Of a stretch of DNA of 64,000 nucleotides, positions 1 through 8,312 are shown piece by piece. The translations under genes were made by a program, and so were the position numbers. Source of the DNA: Sinorhizobium kostiense (lineage in GTDB: Bacteria; Pseudomonadota; Alphaproteobacteria; Rhizobiales; Rhizobiaceae); the NCBI RefSeq assembly GCF_017874595.1, contig NZ_JAGILA010000004.1:434001-498000 (forward strand). The letters run 5' to 3'. A model generated the notes under the pieces. That model saw nothing but the letters and a program-made list of their open reading frames with translations, made no database searches and was not told the origin of the DNA. Within the stretch, counting starts at the first letter, position 1. The number at the start of each line of letters is the position of its first letter.

Positions 1-414
1 GGCGTCGACGCGCGGCGGATGAAGGCACTGGTCTATCTGACGACGGCCTTTCTGACCGGGCTCGCCGGCGCGCTGATCTACGTGCAAAAGGCCCGGATCT
101 CGCCGGACGCGGCCTTCTCCGTCACCGACTGGACGGCCTATGTGATCTTCATCGTTGTCATCGGCGGAATCGGCACGATCGAAGGGCCGATTGTCGGTGT
201 CATACTCTTCTTTCTCTTGCAGAACCTGCTGTCCGATTACGGCTCCTGGTATCTGCTGATGCTAGGCCTCGTCGGCATTCTCATCATGCTTTTCGCGCCG
301 CGTGGTCTTTGGGGCGCCTTCTCCGACCGAACCGGTATCCAACTCTTTCCGGTCCGCCGCATGCTCGTCGGCGACCCGCTCGCTCATACGCCTAAGGGAG
401 GGCCACATGGCTGA
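1..414 (+). CDS. Branched-chain amino acid-type ABC transporter permease (LivM family), 5'-truncated by window edge
   Basis: The reading frame is open from base 1, so only the last ~137 codons are present. The protein is very hydrophobic and has the LivM-like stretch FLTGLAGALIY followed by TVEGP-type residues (IGTIEGPIVG), typical of the C-terminal half of inner-membrane permeases of HAAT importers. The end overlaps the next gene by 8 bases (ATG at 407, TGA at 412-414), which implies translational coupling. With an aromatic hydroxylase and a ring-cleavage dioxygenase directly downstream, it may import an aromatic acid rather than an amino acid; that is inference. The family call is fairly sure, the substrate is not. 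Confidence 0.8.
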   Translation, partial: GVDARRMKALVYLTTAFLTGLAGALIYVQKARISPDAAFSVTDWTAYVIFIVVIGGIGTIEGPIVGVILFFLLQNLLSDYGSWYLLMLGLVGILIMLFAPRGLWGAFSDRTGIQLFPVRRMLVGDPLAHTPKGGPHG

Positions 415-2161
415 CATTACCACCGACGTACTCATCATCGGCACCGGACCCGCAGGCTCCGCCACCGCAGCGCTGCTTTCGACCTACGGTGTCGAAAACA
501 TGGTGATCAATCGTTACCGCTGGCTCGCGAACACGCCGCGCGCCCACATTACCAATCAGCGCACCATGGAGGTCTTGCGCGACCTCGGCCGTGACGTGGA
601 GGACGAGGCCTACATGTTCGCCGCCGAGCAGGACCTGATGGGCGAGAATGTCTTCTGCACCTCGCTAGCCGGCGAGGAGATCGGCCGCATGAAGAGCTGG
701 GGCAAGCATCCGCTCTCGCGCGCCGAGCACCAGCTTTCCTCGCCCAGCTTGATGAACGACTTGCCGCAGACCTTCATGGAGCCGCTTCTGTTCAAGACGG
801 CCTGCTCGCGCGGCACGCAGGCGCGAATGTCGACCGAGTACGTCGGCCATGAGCAGGACGAAAACGGTGTCATCACCACCTGTGTCGACAGGCTGACCGG
901 CAAGGAGTTTACTGTCCGCTCGAAATATCTGATCGGCGCCGACGGCGGCAATTCCAAGGTTGCCGAGCATGCGGGCCTGACCTTCGAAGGGCGGATGGGC
1001 GTCGCCGGCTCGATGAACATCCTGTTCGAGGCGGATCTATCGCGCTACGTCGCCCATCGCCTCTCGGTGCTCTACTGGGTGCTGCAACCCGGCGCCGACG
1101 TCGGCGGCATCGGCATGGGGCTCGTGCGGATGGTGCGGCCCTGGAGCGAATGGCTGATCGTCTGGGGTTACGACATCAACCAGCCGGTCCCGGACGTGGA
1201 CGAGGCCCACGCGAAAAAGATCGTTCGCGACCTCGTCGGGGTTTCCGATCTGGAGGTGACGATCAAGTCGGTCTCCACCTGGACGGTCAACAACATGTAT
1301 GCGACGACCGTGTCGAACGGACGCGTCTTCTGCATGGGCGACGCTACGCACCGCCATCCACCCTCGAATGGGCTTGGTTCCAACACCTCGATCCAGGATG
1401 CATTCAATCTCGCCTGGAAGCTCGCCTACGTGCTCAAAGGCCAGGCTGGGGAGAAGCTGCTCGACAGCTACAGCGCCGAGCGCGCTCCGGTCGCCAAGCA
1501 GATCGTCACCCGCGCCAACAAGTCGATCGAGGAATTCGGTCCGATCTTCAAGGCCCTTGGCCTGCTCGATTCCATTGACCCCGTGAAGATGCAGCAGAAC
1601 ATGGACGCGCGTTGCAACAACACGCCGGCGGCCGAGGAGCAGCGCGCGGCGATCCGAAAGGCGATCGCGGCCAAGATCTACGAATTCGACGCCCACGGCG
1701 TCGAGATGAACCAGCGCTACCGCTCGGACGCCATCGTCACGGACGGCCAGCCCGAGCCGGCCTTTACCAGAGATCCGGAACTGCATTTCCAGCAGACCAC
1801 CTGGCCGGGCGCGCGCCTGCCGCATGCCTGGATCTTCTCCCAGGACGGCAGCAAAGCTTCGACGCTCGATCTTGCAGGGCACGGCAGATTCACCGTCCTG
1901 ACCGGTATCGGCGGGCAGGGATGGAGCGAGGCGGCGAAGGTCGTCGGCCGGGAACTCGGGATTGATATCGCGGCGCATGTCATTGGACCGCGCCAGCACT
2001 GGCAAGACCTCACCGGCAATTGGTCCAATCTCAGCGAGGTGCGCGACAGCGGCATCGTGCTCGTGCGCCCCGATCATCACGTATGCTGGCGGCGCGAGAC
2101 GATCTCGGACGATCCGGTTGCGGAACTCCGCCGGGTTATGACGACCATTCTTGGAAAGTGA
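407..2161 (+). CDS. FAD-dependent aromatic monooxygenase (TfdB/phenol or resorcinol hydroxylase type)
   Basis: 584-residue class A flavoprotein monooxygenase. An N-terminal Rossmann motif GTGPAG near residue 12 binds FAD, and the second FAD motif GDATHRHPPSNGLG lies near residues 310-325, followed by the conserved NLAWKLAYVLKG. The length fits 2,4-dichlorophenol/phenol hydroxylases (~590 aa), including the C-terminal thioredoxin-like domain. The start at 407 is chosen because it follows AAGGGAGG and overlaps the permease stop; upstream in-frame starts lie inside the permease. A hydroxyquinol dioxygenase follows after 8 bases, so the likely job is hydroxylating resorcinol or a related phenol to hydroxyquinol. 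The reaction is inferred from family and neighbour. Confidence 0.85.
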   Translation: MADITTDVLIIGTGPAGSATAALLSTYGVENMVINRYRWLANTPRAHITNQRTMEVLRDLGRDVEDEAYMFAAEQDLMGENVFCTSLAGEEIGRMKSWGKHPLSRAEHQLSSPSLMNDLPQTFMEPLLFKTACSRGTQARMSTEYVGHEQDENGVITTCVDRLTGKEFTVRSKYLIGADGGNSKVAEHAGLTFEGRMGVAGSMNILFEADLSRYVAHRLSVLYWVLQPGADVGGIGMGLVRMVRPWSEWLIVWGYDINQPVPDVDEAHAKKIVRDLVGVSDLEVTIKSVSTWTVNNMYATTVSNGRVFCMGDATHRHPPSNGLGSNTSIQDAFNLAWKLAYVLKGQAGEKLLDSYSAERAPVAKQIVTRANKSIEEFGPIFKALGLLDSIDPVKMQQNMDARCNNTPAAEEQRAAIRKAIAAKIYEFDAHGVEMNQRYRSDAIVTDGQPEPAFTRDPELHFQQTTWPGARLPHAWIFSQDGSKASTLDLAGHGRFTVLTGIGGQGWSEAAKVVGRELGIDIAAHVIGPRQHWQDLTGNWSNLSEVRDSGIVLVRPDHHVCWRRETISDDPVAELRRVMTTILGK

Positions 2162-2169
2162 GGGTGCCG

Positions 2170-3063
2170 ATGGAAGCGCATGAAAAGGGTTTCTTCACCG
2201 AGGAGAATTCGGTCGAGGTCGTGACTGGTCGCAACAGGAATGCCAAGAACGAGCGGCTGAAGCAGATCATGGAGGTGGTGACGCGCAAGCTGCACGAGGC
2301 GGTGAAGGAAATCGAACCGACGCAGGAGGAATGGATGGACGCGATCCTTTTCCTGACGCGCACCGGCCAGATGTGCAACGAATGGCGGCAAGAGTTCATC
2401 CTGCTTTCCGACACGCTCGGCGTGTCGATGTTGGTCGATGCCATCAACAACCGGAAGCCATCGGGAGCGTCGGAAAGCACGGTGCTCGGGCCGTTCCACG
2501 TCAAGGACGCGCCGGAACTCGAAATGGGCGCGAATATCTGCCTCGACCAGAAGGGCGAAGACATGGTGATCTCGGGGCGGATCCTCGACACCGACGGCAA
2601 GCCGATCGAGGGCGCGGTGCTCGACGTCTGGCAGGCGAATGACGAGGGTTTCTATGACGTCCAGCAGCTCGGCATCCAGCCCGCATTCAACCTTCGCGGC
2701 GTTTTCCGGACGGTCGGCGACGGGCGCTTCTGGTTTCGGGCGGTCAAGCCAAAATACTACCCGATCCCGAACGACGGTCCGGTTGGCCAGATGTTGGAGC
2801 ACCTCGGGCGCCATCCCTATCGTCCGGCGCATCTCCACTACATCATCAAGGCCGAGGGGTTTGAAACGCTGATTACCCACATCTTCGACCCCGATGATCC
2901 CTACATCTACTCGGATGCGGTCTTCGGCGTAAAGGAAAGCTTGCTGGCTGAGTTCAAACACACGCACGATCCTGCGCGTGCAATGGACTACGGCTTCAAA
3001 ACCGATTTCTGGGATGTTGAGCACGATTTCGTGTTAGCGCGGGTCGCAGAAAGAAGTTCGTAA
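2170..3063 (+). CDS. Hydroxyquinol 1,2-dioxygenase (intradiol ring cleavage)
   Basis: 297 aa. An N-terminal dimerisation domain comes first, then the intradiol core with STVLGPFHV and GAVLDVWQAN. The non-haem iron ligands are visible as Tyr in PKYYPIPNDGPVG, Tyr in HPYRP and the two His of AHLHY. It opens hydroxyquinol to maleylacetate in the cytoplasm. Length and motifs fit hydroxyquinol/chlorocatechol dioxygenases better than protocatechuate 3,4-dioxygenase subunits. The start at 2170 has a purine-rich upstream AAAGTGAGGG and lies 8 bases after the monooxygenase stop, so the two form an operon. No maleylacetate reductase follows; it may be encoded elsewhere. Confidence 0.9.
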   Translation: MEAHEKGFFTEENSVEVVTGRNRNAKNERLKQIMEVVTRKLHEAVKEIEPTQEEWMDAILFLTRTGQMCNEWRQEFILLSDTLGVSMLVDAINNRKPSGASESTVLGPFHVKDAPELEMGANICLDQKGEDMVISGRILDTDGKPIEGAVLDVWQANDEGFYDVQQLGIQPAFNLRGVFRTVGDGRFWFRAVKPKYYPIPNDGPVGQMLEHLGRHPYRPAHLHYIIKAEGFETLITHIFDPDDPYIYSDAVFGVKESLLAEFKHTHDPARAMDYGFKTDFWDVEHDFVLARVAERSS

Positions 3064-3567
3064 CAGCGTAACCCGCTAAACTAAACAGCGGGGGCCGGCT
3101 GAAACGGCCCGCCGAGCCGCCGCAAGTTGGTCGGTGTGTGACAAGGCATGCGCCCGATCTCCCAAGGCAATCTGGCGGACGACTAGCATGGGGAATGACA
3201 GCTTAGGGGCAGGCACCAGAAATCCCGCTGCGTCATTTGCGAGCGGCAGCATTGGGGCCGTAAGCGGACTGTCCCTGCTAGGAGGTGCAACACGAAAACC
3301 GGACACATGGCCGCCCGATGCCAAGGTCTGAAATTGGTGCCAAGACGATCGTTAGCTCCGCGGCTCTCGACGGCGGTGGCGGGTGGTGTCCGGTCGTCTG
3401 CTGCGGTTAGCACGAATGGCCGAGATGCGGACTTTTGAGACGTTCATTCAACCGACGCTTCGACCCTAAGCCGATATCCGTCGATAGCACTCGGAATTTC
3501 CGGTTTTGCCGCGCAAAGCAACCATCACCGTGTGACGCGCGAGCGACCGCTCCCCATCGGACAGTAA
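3064..3567. other. Intergenic region, no convincing gene
   Basis: About 500 bases between the dioxygenase stop and the convergent histidine-kinase gene. A short inverted repeat GGGCCG...CGGCCC near 3094-3112 could fold just after the dioxygenase operon, but no T-run follows. The short open frames here have no ribosome site or recognisable protein features. Confidence 0.5.
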
Positions 3568-4887
3568 TTATTCAGCGGAAGGCCGGCGGTTTGCCGGCAT
3601 CGTGCGGAGAACAGCATCTGCCTCTGTGATCGGCAGAATCATCTTCATACGCAAACCGCTACCGGAGATCCGCGATGCGTCAATCCTGCCCCCATGCCGC
3701 TCGAATGCCTGTTTGGTGATCGACAGACCCAGACCGAACCCGGCAGCGTCGGCCGGGGTATCGGCAAACCTCCGGAAGGGATGAAAGATGGATTCGAGCG
3801 CGCTGTCTGGAACTCCGGGGCCTTCGTCTTCGACGATAAGCTCGAAACTATACGACGTTCTTCGGCTCGACACGCGGACCACCGATCCGGGCGGGGAGTA
3901 TTTCACTGCGTTCCGCACGACATTCTCCACCGCTCGATAAATCAGCTCGCCATCTACTGACGTCACGAATGACTCTTCTCCGTCGTATTCGACCGCGACC
4001 TGGTTCGACGCTCCCTCGAAGGAGCTGTCGTCCACTATCTCGCGAACGAGGTCGATCAGATCAAGTCTCTGTCGGTTCAAAGGCTGGTCCGCCGCCGCCG
4101 CAAGCTTGGCAAGCGTCAGGATCTCGCCGACAAGATCGTCCATACGTTGAATTTCCCGCTCCAGCCGTTCCAGCATGTCGTTGAGCCGGGCTGGGTTCTG
4201 GCGAAGCACCCCTAGACCAGCCTGCAGACGCGAGAGGGGCGACCGGAGTTCATGGGAGACGTCGTGAAACAAGCGCTGCTGAACCTCCTGAAACTCCTGC
4301 AAACGAGAAGCCGTGGCATCAAAGTCATGAGCAAGGGCAGCCACCTCGTCACGCTTGCGGTCGACCTCTTCACCGATCCGCGCACCGAAGTTGCCGCGAG
4401 CGAGTTCCCCCAGTCCTTGCCGAAGCTGTTCGACCGGCCCTGTGAAGTAGGTCGCCAGCCAGAACGCGGCGCCGGCCGCGGCCAAAAGGGCGGAAGCCCA
4501 CGGCATGAGTTTGGGCCACTGTCGCCAAATGTAGGCATCGTCCGGGACTGCCGTCACTTCATAGCATTTGCCCGAGTTCACGACGCGCCGGACAAGCGTG
4601 TCGCTGACGGATACCGCGCATTCGATCGGTGCGCCGACCGCCTTCACGCCCAGGCGGATCGAAGGATCCGCATTTGCGAACGCCGATATGACGTCTTGCA
4701 CGGCAAGCATGCCTTGGCGAGCGAGCAGGTCCGAAGCCGTGTCCAGGGCAAAGCTTGTGGTTCGCTCCTGGACCTCTTCGGCAAACGGCGTGAGCGGCAG
4801 GAAGCTGAGTATGGCGAAGACCAGCGCGATGGATCCAGCCACGCACAGCCACACCATCACGAACATCTTTCTCCGAAGCCTCTGCAT
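3568..4887 (-). CDS. Sensor histidine kinase (CpxA/RstB-like)
   Basis: 439 aa membrane sensor. One transmembrane helix lies near residues 9-30 and another near 137-158 (LMPWASALLAAAGAAFWLA), bracketing a ~110-residue periplasmic sensor region. HAMP follows, then the H-box HDVSHELRSPLSRL (phospho-His), N-box NVVRNAVKYSP, and ATP-lid motifs DEGPGVPDS and GFGLGLSI. It phosphorylates the response regulator encoded just upstream. The regulator stop and this ATG share one base (TGATG), so translation is coupled. The divergent RND efflux operon suggests that the pair senses envelope stress or a toxic compound and controls export; this is inference from position and operator sequence. Confidence 0.92.
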   Translation of the reverse strand: MQRLRRKMFVMVWLCVAGSIALVFAILSFLPLTPFAEEVQERTTSFALDTASDLLARQGMLAVQDVISAFANADPSIRLGVKAVGAPIECAVSVSDTLVRRVVNSGKCYEVTAVPDDAYIWRQWPKLMPWASALLAAAGAAFWLATYFTGPVEQLRQGLGELARGNFGARIGEEVDRKRDEVAALAHDFDATASRLQEFQEVQQRLFHDVSHELRSPLSRLQAGLGVLRQNPARLNDMLERLEREIQRMDDLVGEILTLAKLAAAADQPLNRQRLDLIDLVREIVDDSSFEGASNQVAVEYDGEESFVTSVDGELIYRAVENVVRNAVKYSPPGSVVRVSSRRTSYSFELIVEDEGPGVPDSALESIFHPFRRFADTPADAAGFGLGLSITKQAFERHGGRIDASRISGSGLRMKMILPITEADAVLRTMPANRRPSAE

Positions 4888-5576
4888 CAGCCGTCCCGCA
4901 GCAACTGGTAGCCCTGACCGCGGACCGACTGGATCCAGGAGGAGCCGTCATCCCGCAACCCGAGTTTTTGCCGGACGCTGCTTATGTGGACGTCGATCCG
5001 CCGGTCGAATGGCGTCAAGCCGCGCCCGAAAGCCCGCCGGGATATCTCTTCCTTTGGAACGAGCTGCCCAGCGCTGCGCGCGAGGACTTCGAGGATCGAG
5101 AACTCCGTGCCGGTCACCTCCAGACGCCGACCTTTCCAGATCGCCGCACGCGTCGCGGGGTTGAGGGTAAGCCCGCCCGCCTGCAGTGTCTCGCTCTCGT
5201 CCGTCGTCTTGCCGGTCGTCCGCCGGAGTATCGCCCGGATTCTCGCGACCAGCTCGCCCGGCGAGCAGGGCTTCGAGACATAGTCATCAGCCCCGAGATT
5301 GAGCCCGGAGATGCGGTCGACATCGTCGCCCTTCGCTGTCAGCATCAGCACCGGGATGTCGCCCAGACGGCGGATGCGCTGCAGCGCGTCGATGCCGTTC
5401 ATCCGCTGCATCATTACGTCCAAGACGATGATGTCGACTCCCTGACCGGCAGCGGCGCTTGCGATGCCCTGCCGTGCGTCGTCCGTCGTTTCGACGTCGA
5501 AGCCCTCCTCGGTGAGGTATTCGCTCAGCAGCGTCGTCAGTTCCGTGTCATCGTCGATCAGAAGTACTTTCGGCAT
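4887..5576 (-). CDS. OmpR/CpxR-family response regulator
   Basis: 229 aa. The receiver domain starts MPKVLLIDDDTEL (acidic pocket), has the phospho-acceptor Asp in VLDVMMQRMNG and the conserved Lys in DDYVSKP. A winged-helix DNA-binding domain fills the C-terminal half (FDRRIDVHISSVRQKLG). I prefer the ATG at 5576; a TTG two codons upstream would give a 231-residue protein. It is divergent from the efflux operon, and the shared promoter holds GTAAA-N5-GTAAA type repeats, the known CpxR box form, so it probably binds there. Confidence 0.92.
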   Translation of the reverse strand: MPKVLLIDDDTELTTLLSEYLTEEGFDVETTDDARQGIASAAAGQGVDIIVLDVMMQRMNGIDALQRIRRLGDIPVLMLTAKGDDVDRISGLNLGADDYVSKPCSPGELVARIRAILRRTTGKTTDESETLQAGGLTLNPATRAAIWKGRRLEVTGTEFSILEVLARSAGQLVPKEEISRRAFGRGLTPFDRRIDVHISSVRQKLGLRDDGSSWIQSVRGQGYQLLRDG

Positions 5577-5637
5577 GGGCAATCCCGGTTCGCCATTCCC
5601 GTGAGCAATACAACGGCAGCAGCAGATCGGGGCAATT

Positions 5638-5673
5638 TTTACATAACTTTACGCTTCCTTAACGGCACTTAAC
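5638..5673. promoter_or_regulatory. CpxR-like tandem operator (four half-sites on one DNA face)
   Basis: TTTAC at 5638-5642 and 5648-5652 read on the minus strand as GTAAA-N5-GTAAA, identical in form to the E. coli CpxR box. A second pair, TTAAC at 5659-5663 and 5669-5673, is a near copy. Spacings of 10, 11 and 10 bases put all four on one face of the helix. The array sits between the regulator gene and the efflux operon, so autoregulation plus activation of efflux is likely. Confidence 0.6.
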
Positions 5674-5722
5674 ACCCCGACCTCTATCAACGGCTCTGAC
5701 ATTGGAGACGGCGGAGCACACG

Positions 5723-7204
5723 TTGAAGAGCCATATCAAGCGCAAATTGAAACTGGTCAGCCTTGTCTGCCTTGCTGGGAGTTTGAGCGGTTGCGTCGTC
5801 GGGCCGGACTACGTGAAACCGTCGATCGCGATGCCGGCCTCCTGGAAAACAAAAGGAAAGCACGTCCACGAAGCTCCTCCCGAGCTGGCGGAGTGGTGGA
5901 AGCAGTTCCATGACCCGGTCCTCAACGGACTCGTGACGGGGGCCGTCCACTCGAACCTGGATGTCGCGACGGCGAAGGCAAAGATCCGGCAGGCCCGGGC
6001 ATCGCTCCAGCAGGAAAGGGGTACACTGTTTCCCTCGCTTTCCGAGGCGTCGTCGGCAACCCGCAACAAGGGGACCACGACAGGTACGGAGCCCACGGTC
6101 TATTCGCAGTACCAGGCTGGCTTCGACGCAAGCTGGGAGATCGATCTTTTCGGCGGAGCAAGGCGCGCAGTGGAGGCGGCTGTCTACGCCGAGCAATCTT
6201 CGGAAGAAGAATTGCGCGACACGCTCGTGACTCTGATAGGCGACGTCGCCACCTATTACGTCCAGGCTCGCGAGTACCAGCAGCTTGTGGCACTCGCCCA
6301 ACGTTCGGCAAAATCACAGCGCGAAACCGCCGTTCTCACGACGCAGCAAGTCGCAGTCGGACTGGCGTCGCGGCTCGATGTCTCCAAGGCGGAGGCGCAG
6401 GCGGCGTCGACCCAGGCCGACGTGCCGTCCTATCAGATCAGCTATGCCAAGGCCATAAACCGCCTTGCTGTCCTGCTTGGCCGATCGGCACTTGATCTCG
6501 ATGCGCAGTTCCGTAGCGCAGAGCCGATCCCGTCGCCGCCGCGCAAGATGAAGGTGGGAATTCCGGCGGACATCTTGAACACCCGGCCGGATATCAGATC
6601 GGCTGAGCGTCAGCTTGCCCAGGCAACCGCGAAAGTCGGACAGGCAGAAGCGAACCGATACCCTTCGGTCAGCCTGACGGGCTCCATCGACACCTCAGCG
6701 GCGAGCATCAGCGATCTCGGCAAGAAGTCGACCATCGGCTGGTCTTTCGGGCCCAGCGTGACCGTTCCGATCTTTCAGGGCGGACAGTTGAAGGCGGCGG
6801 TAGATGTCGCCAAGGCGGAACGAGACCAGCACTTCTTCACCTATCAGTCGACCGTCCTGACCGCGCTCGAGGACGTGCAGAATGCGATCGTCTCGCTCAA
6901 CAAGTCGCGAGCCCGAGCCGCCTCGCTCGCAGAATCCGTATCCGATTATAGAGAGGCGGCGAAGTATTCGCGCGACCTGTTAGCCGCCGGTGAGAGCGAC
7001 CTCTTCGACGTCCTCGATGCCGACCGCTCTCTCTACTCCGCCCAGGAGCAGTTGATCCAGGCGAATGCGGACATCGCGACAAGCTACGTGTTCCTCAACA
7101 AGGCCCTTGGCGGCGGCTGGAGCGGCCCCATCGACGTGACCGTGCCCAGGGTCGAAGACGGCTTCGTCGGCCCGCATCTCGCAATGCGGAAGACTGGACG
7201 ATGA
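5723..7204 (+). CDS. Outer-membrane efflux lipoprotein (NodT/OprM family)
   Basis: 493 aa from the TTG at 5723, chosen because GGCGGAG precedes it by a good spacing; a TTG at 5702 would add seven residues. The short basic N-terminus and hydrophobic core end in a lipobox LSGC, followed by the family hallmark VVGPDYVKP. Two repeated long-helix regions with the motif ARASLQQERG and a DVLDADRSLYSAQ segment are typical of TolC-like trimeric channels. It should form the outer-membrane exit duct for the adaptor and RND pump encoded next. First gene of a three-gene operon controlled from the CpxR-like array. Confidence 0.92.
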   Translation: MKSHIKRKLKLVSLVCLAGSLSGCVVGPDYVKPSIAMPASWKTKGKHVHEAPPELAEWWKQFHDPVLNGLVTGAVHSNLDVATAKAKIRQARASLQQERGTLFPSLSEASSATRNKGTTTGTEPTVYSQYQAGFDASWEIDLFGGARRAVEAAVYAEQSSEEELRDTLVTLIGDVATYYVQAREYQQLVALAQRSAKSQRETAVLTTQQVAVGLASRLDVSKAEAQAASTQADVPSYQISYAKAINRLAVLLGRSALDLDAQFRSAEPIPSPPRKMKVGIPADILNTRPDIRSAERQLAQATAKVGQAEANRYPSVSLTGSIDTSAASISDLGKKSTIGWSFGPSVTVPIFQGGQLKAAVDVAKAERDQHFFTYQSTVLTALEDVQNAIVSLNKSRARAASLAESVSDYREAAKYSRDLLAAGESDLFDVLDADRSLYSAQEQLIQANADIATSYVFLNKALGGGWSGPIDVTVPRVEDGFVGPHLAMRKTGR

Positions 7205-7241
7205 GCCGACCTCCCGGCCCAACCTATCGAGGGAACCAAGA

Positions 7242-8312
7242 ATGAAGAACATTGCAATATTCGCAGGCACCCTCGCGACGTGCCTTCTTCTCGCCCGCGG
7301 GCCGGCGGCGGCACAGGAGGAAACACAGGCGCCTGCGCTTACCGTGTCCCTGGTGGAGCCGGCAAAGGAGCAGTGGCCCGAAACGATTCCGGTCAGTGGG
7401 TGGCTGAAGCCTTGGCACGAGGCCACCATCGCCTCCGAAACCAGTGGATTGCGCATCAAGGAGGTTCTGGTCGATGTGGGATCTGTCGTGAAAAAGGGAG
7501 ACGTCCTCGTGCGGCTTGATCAGGCTTCCGTCCTTGCTGACCTGAAAAAGCAGGAGGCGGCGGTGGAAACCGGGAAGGCAAATCTTGAGAAGGCAACGTC
7601 CGAGGCTAAGCGTGCGCGCGACATTGCCTCCGGAGTGTTGTCCGACCAAAAAAGGGTCGAGTACTTCAACACCGAGAGGACGGCGCAAGCCGCCCTCGCG
7701 TCCGAAGAGGCAGCTCTCGAAGGCCAGCGGATCAAGGTCTCGCAGACAACTATCACCGCCGTGGATGACGGGATCATCACGTCACGGTCGGCATCTCTCG
7801 GCGCGGTCGTGTCGACTGGTACCGAACTCTTCCGGCTGACGCGCCAGCAGCGCATTGAATGGCAGGCCGAAGTCCCGGCGCTGAGCCTTCTGAGGGTCGA
7901 ACCGGGGCAAGCGGCCGAGATCGACGCGCCGGACGGACGCACGTTCAAGGGTATGGTGCGGCTTGTCGCGCCGACGATCAGCGACGAGACGGGGAGAGCG
8001 ATCGTCTACGTGCAGCTCCCAGAGGAACCGAAGCCTCGCGCCGGCCTCTACGTGTCCGGACGCATTGACATCACGGCGAGCAAAGCCCTTACGGTTCCGG
8101 AATCGTCCATCGTTTACCGCGACGGCCTCGCTTACGTGTTCGTGATCGACGAGGAAAGCAGGGCGCACCGCGTGCGGGTGAAGGTCGGCCGACGCAGGTC
8201 CGACCGGGTGGAAGTATCCGAGGGCCTGGCAGGTGGGGAGAGGGTTGTGCAGGCGGGCGGCGCCTTTCTCTCTGAGAACGCGCTGGTCAAGATCGAGGAG
8301 GCTGCGCGATGA
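7242..8312 (+). CDS. RND efflux periplasmic adaptor (membrane fusion protein)
   Basis: 356 aa. A Sec signal peptide ends near PAAAQEE. The lipoyl/barrel-sandwich half appears as GLRIKEVLVDVGSVVKKGDVLVRLD, then a helical hairpin rich in K/E/A, then the returning lipoyl half (VDDGIITSRSASLGAVVSTG), a beta-barrel and a membrane-proximal domain. It bridges the inner-membrane pump and the outer-membrane channel. It begins 37 bases after the channel gene, and its stop overlaps the pump start (ATGA at 8309-8312). Confidence 0.93.
   Translation: MKNIAIFAGTLATCLLLARGPAAAQEETQAPALTVSLVEPAKEQWPETIPVSGWLKPWHEATIASETSGLRIKEVLVDVGSVVKKGDVLVRLDQASVLADLKKQEAAVETGKANLEKATSEAKRARDIASGVLSDQKRVEYFNTERTAQAALASEEAALEGQRIKVSQTTITAVDDGIITSRSASLGAVVSTGTELFRLTRQQRIEWQAEVPALSLLRVEPGQAAEIDAPDGRTFKGMVRLVAPTISDETGRAIVYVQLPEEPKPRAGLYVSGRIDITASKALTVPESSIVYRDGLAYVFVIDEESRAHRVRVKVGRRRSDRVEVSEGLAGGERVVQAGGAFLSENALVKIEEAAR

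Noticed and set aside
1037-2080. A 347-codon minus-strand frame
   Set aside because: Antisense to the flavin monooxygenase; Arg/His-rich with no family features.
3134-3413. Short frames between the dioxygenase and histidine-kinase genes
   Set aside because: No ribosome sites; frames exist on both strands with no protein-like composition.
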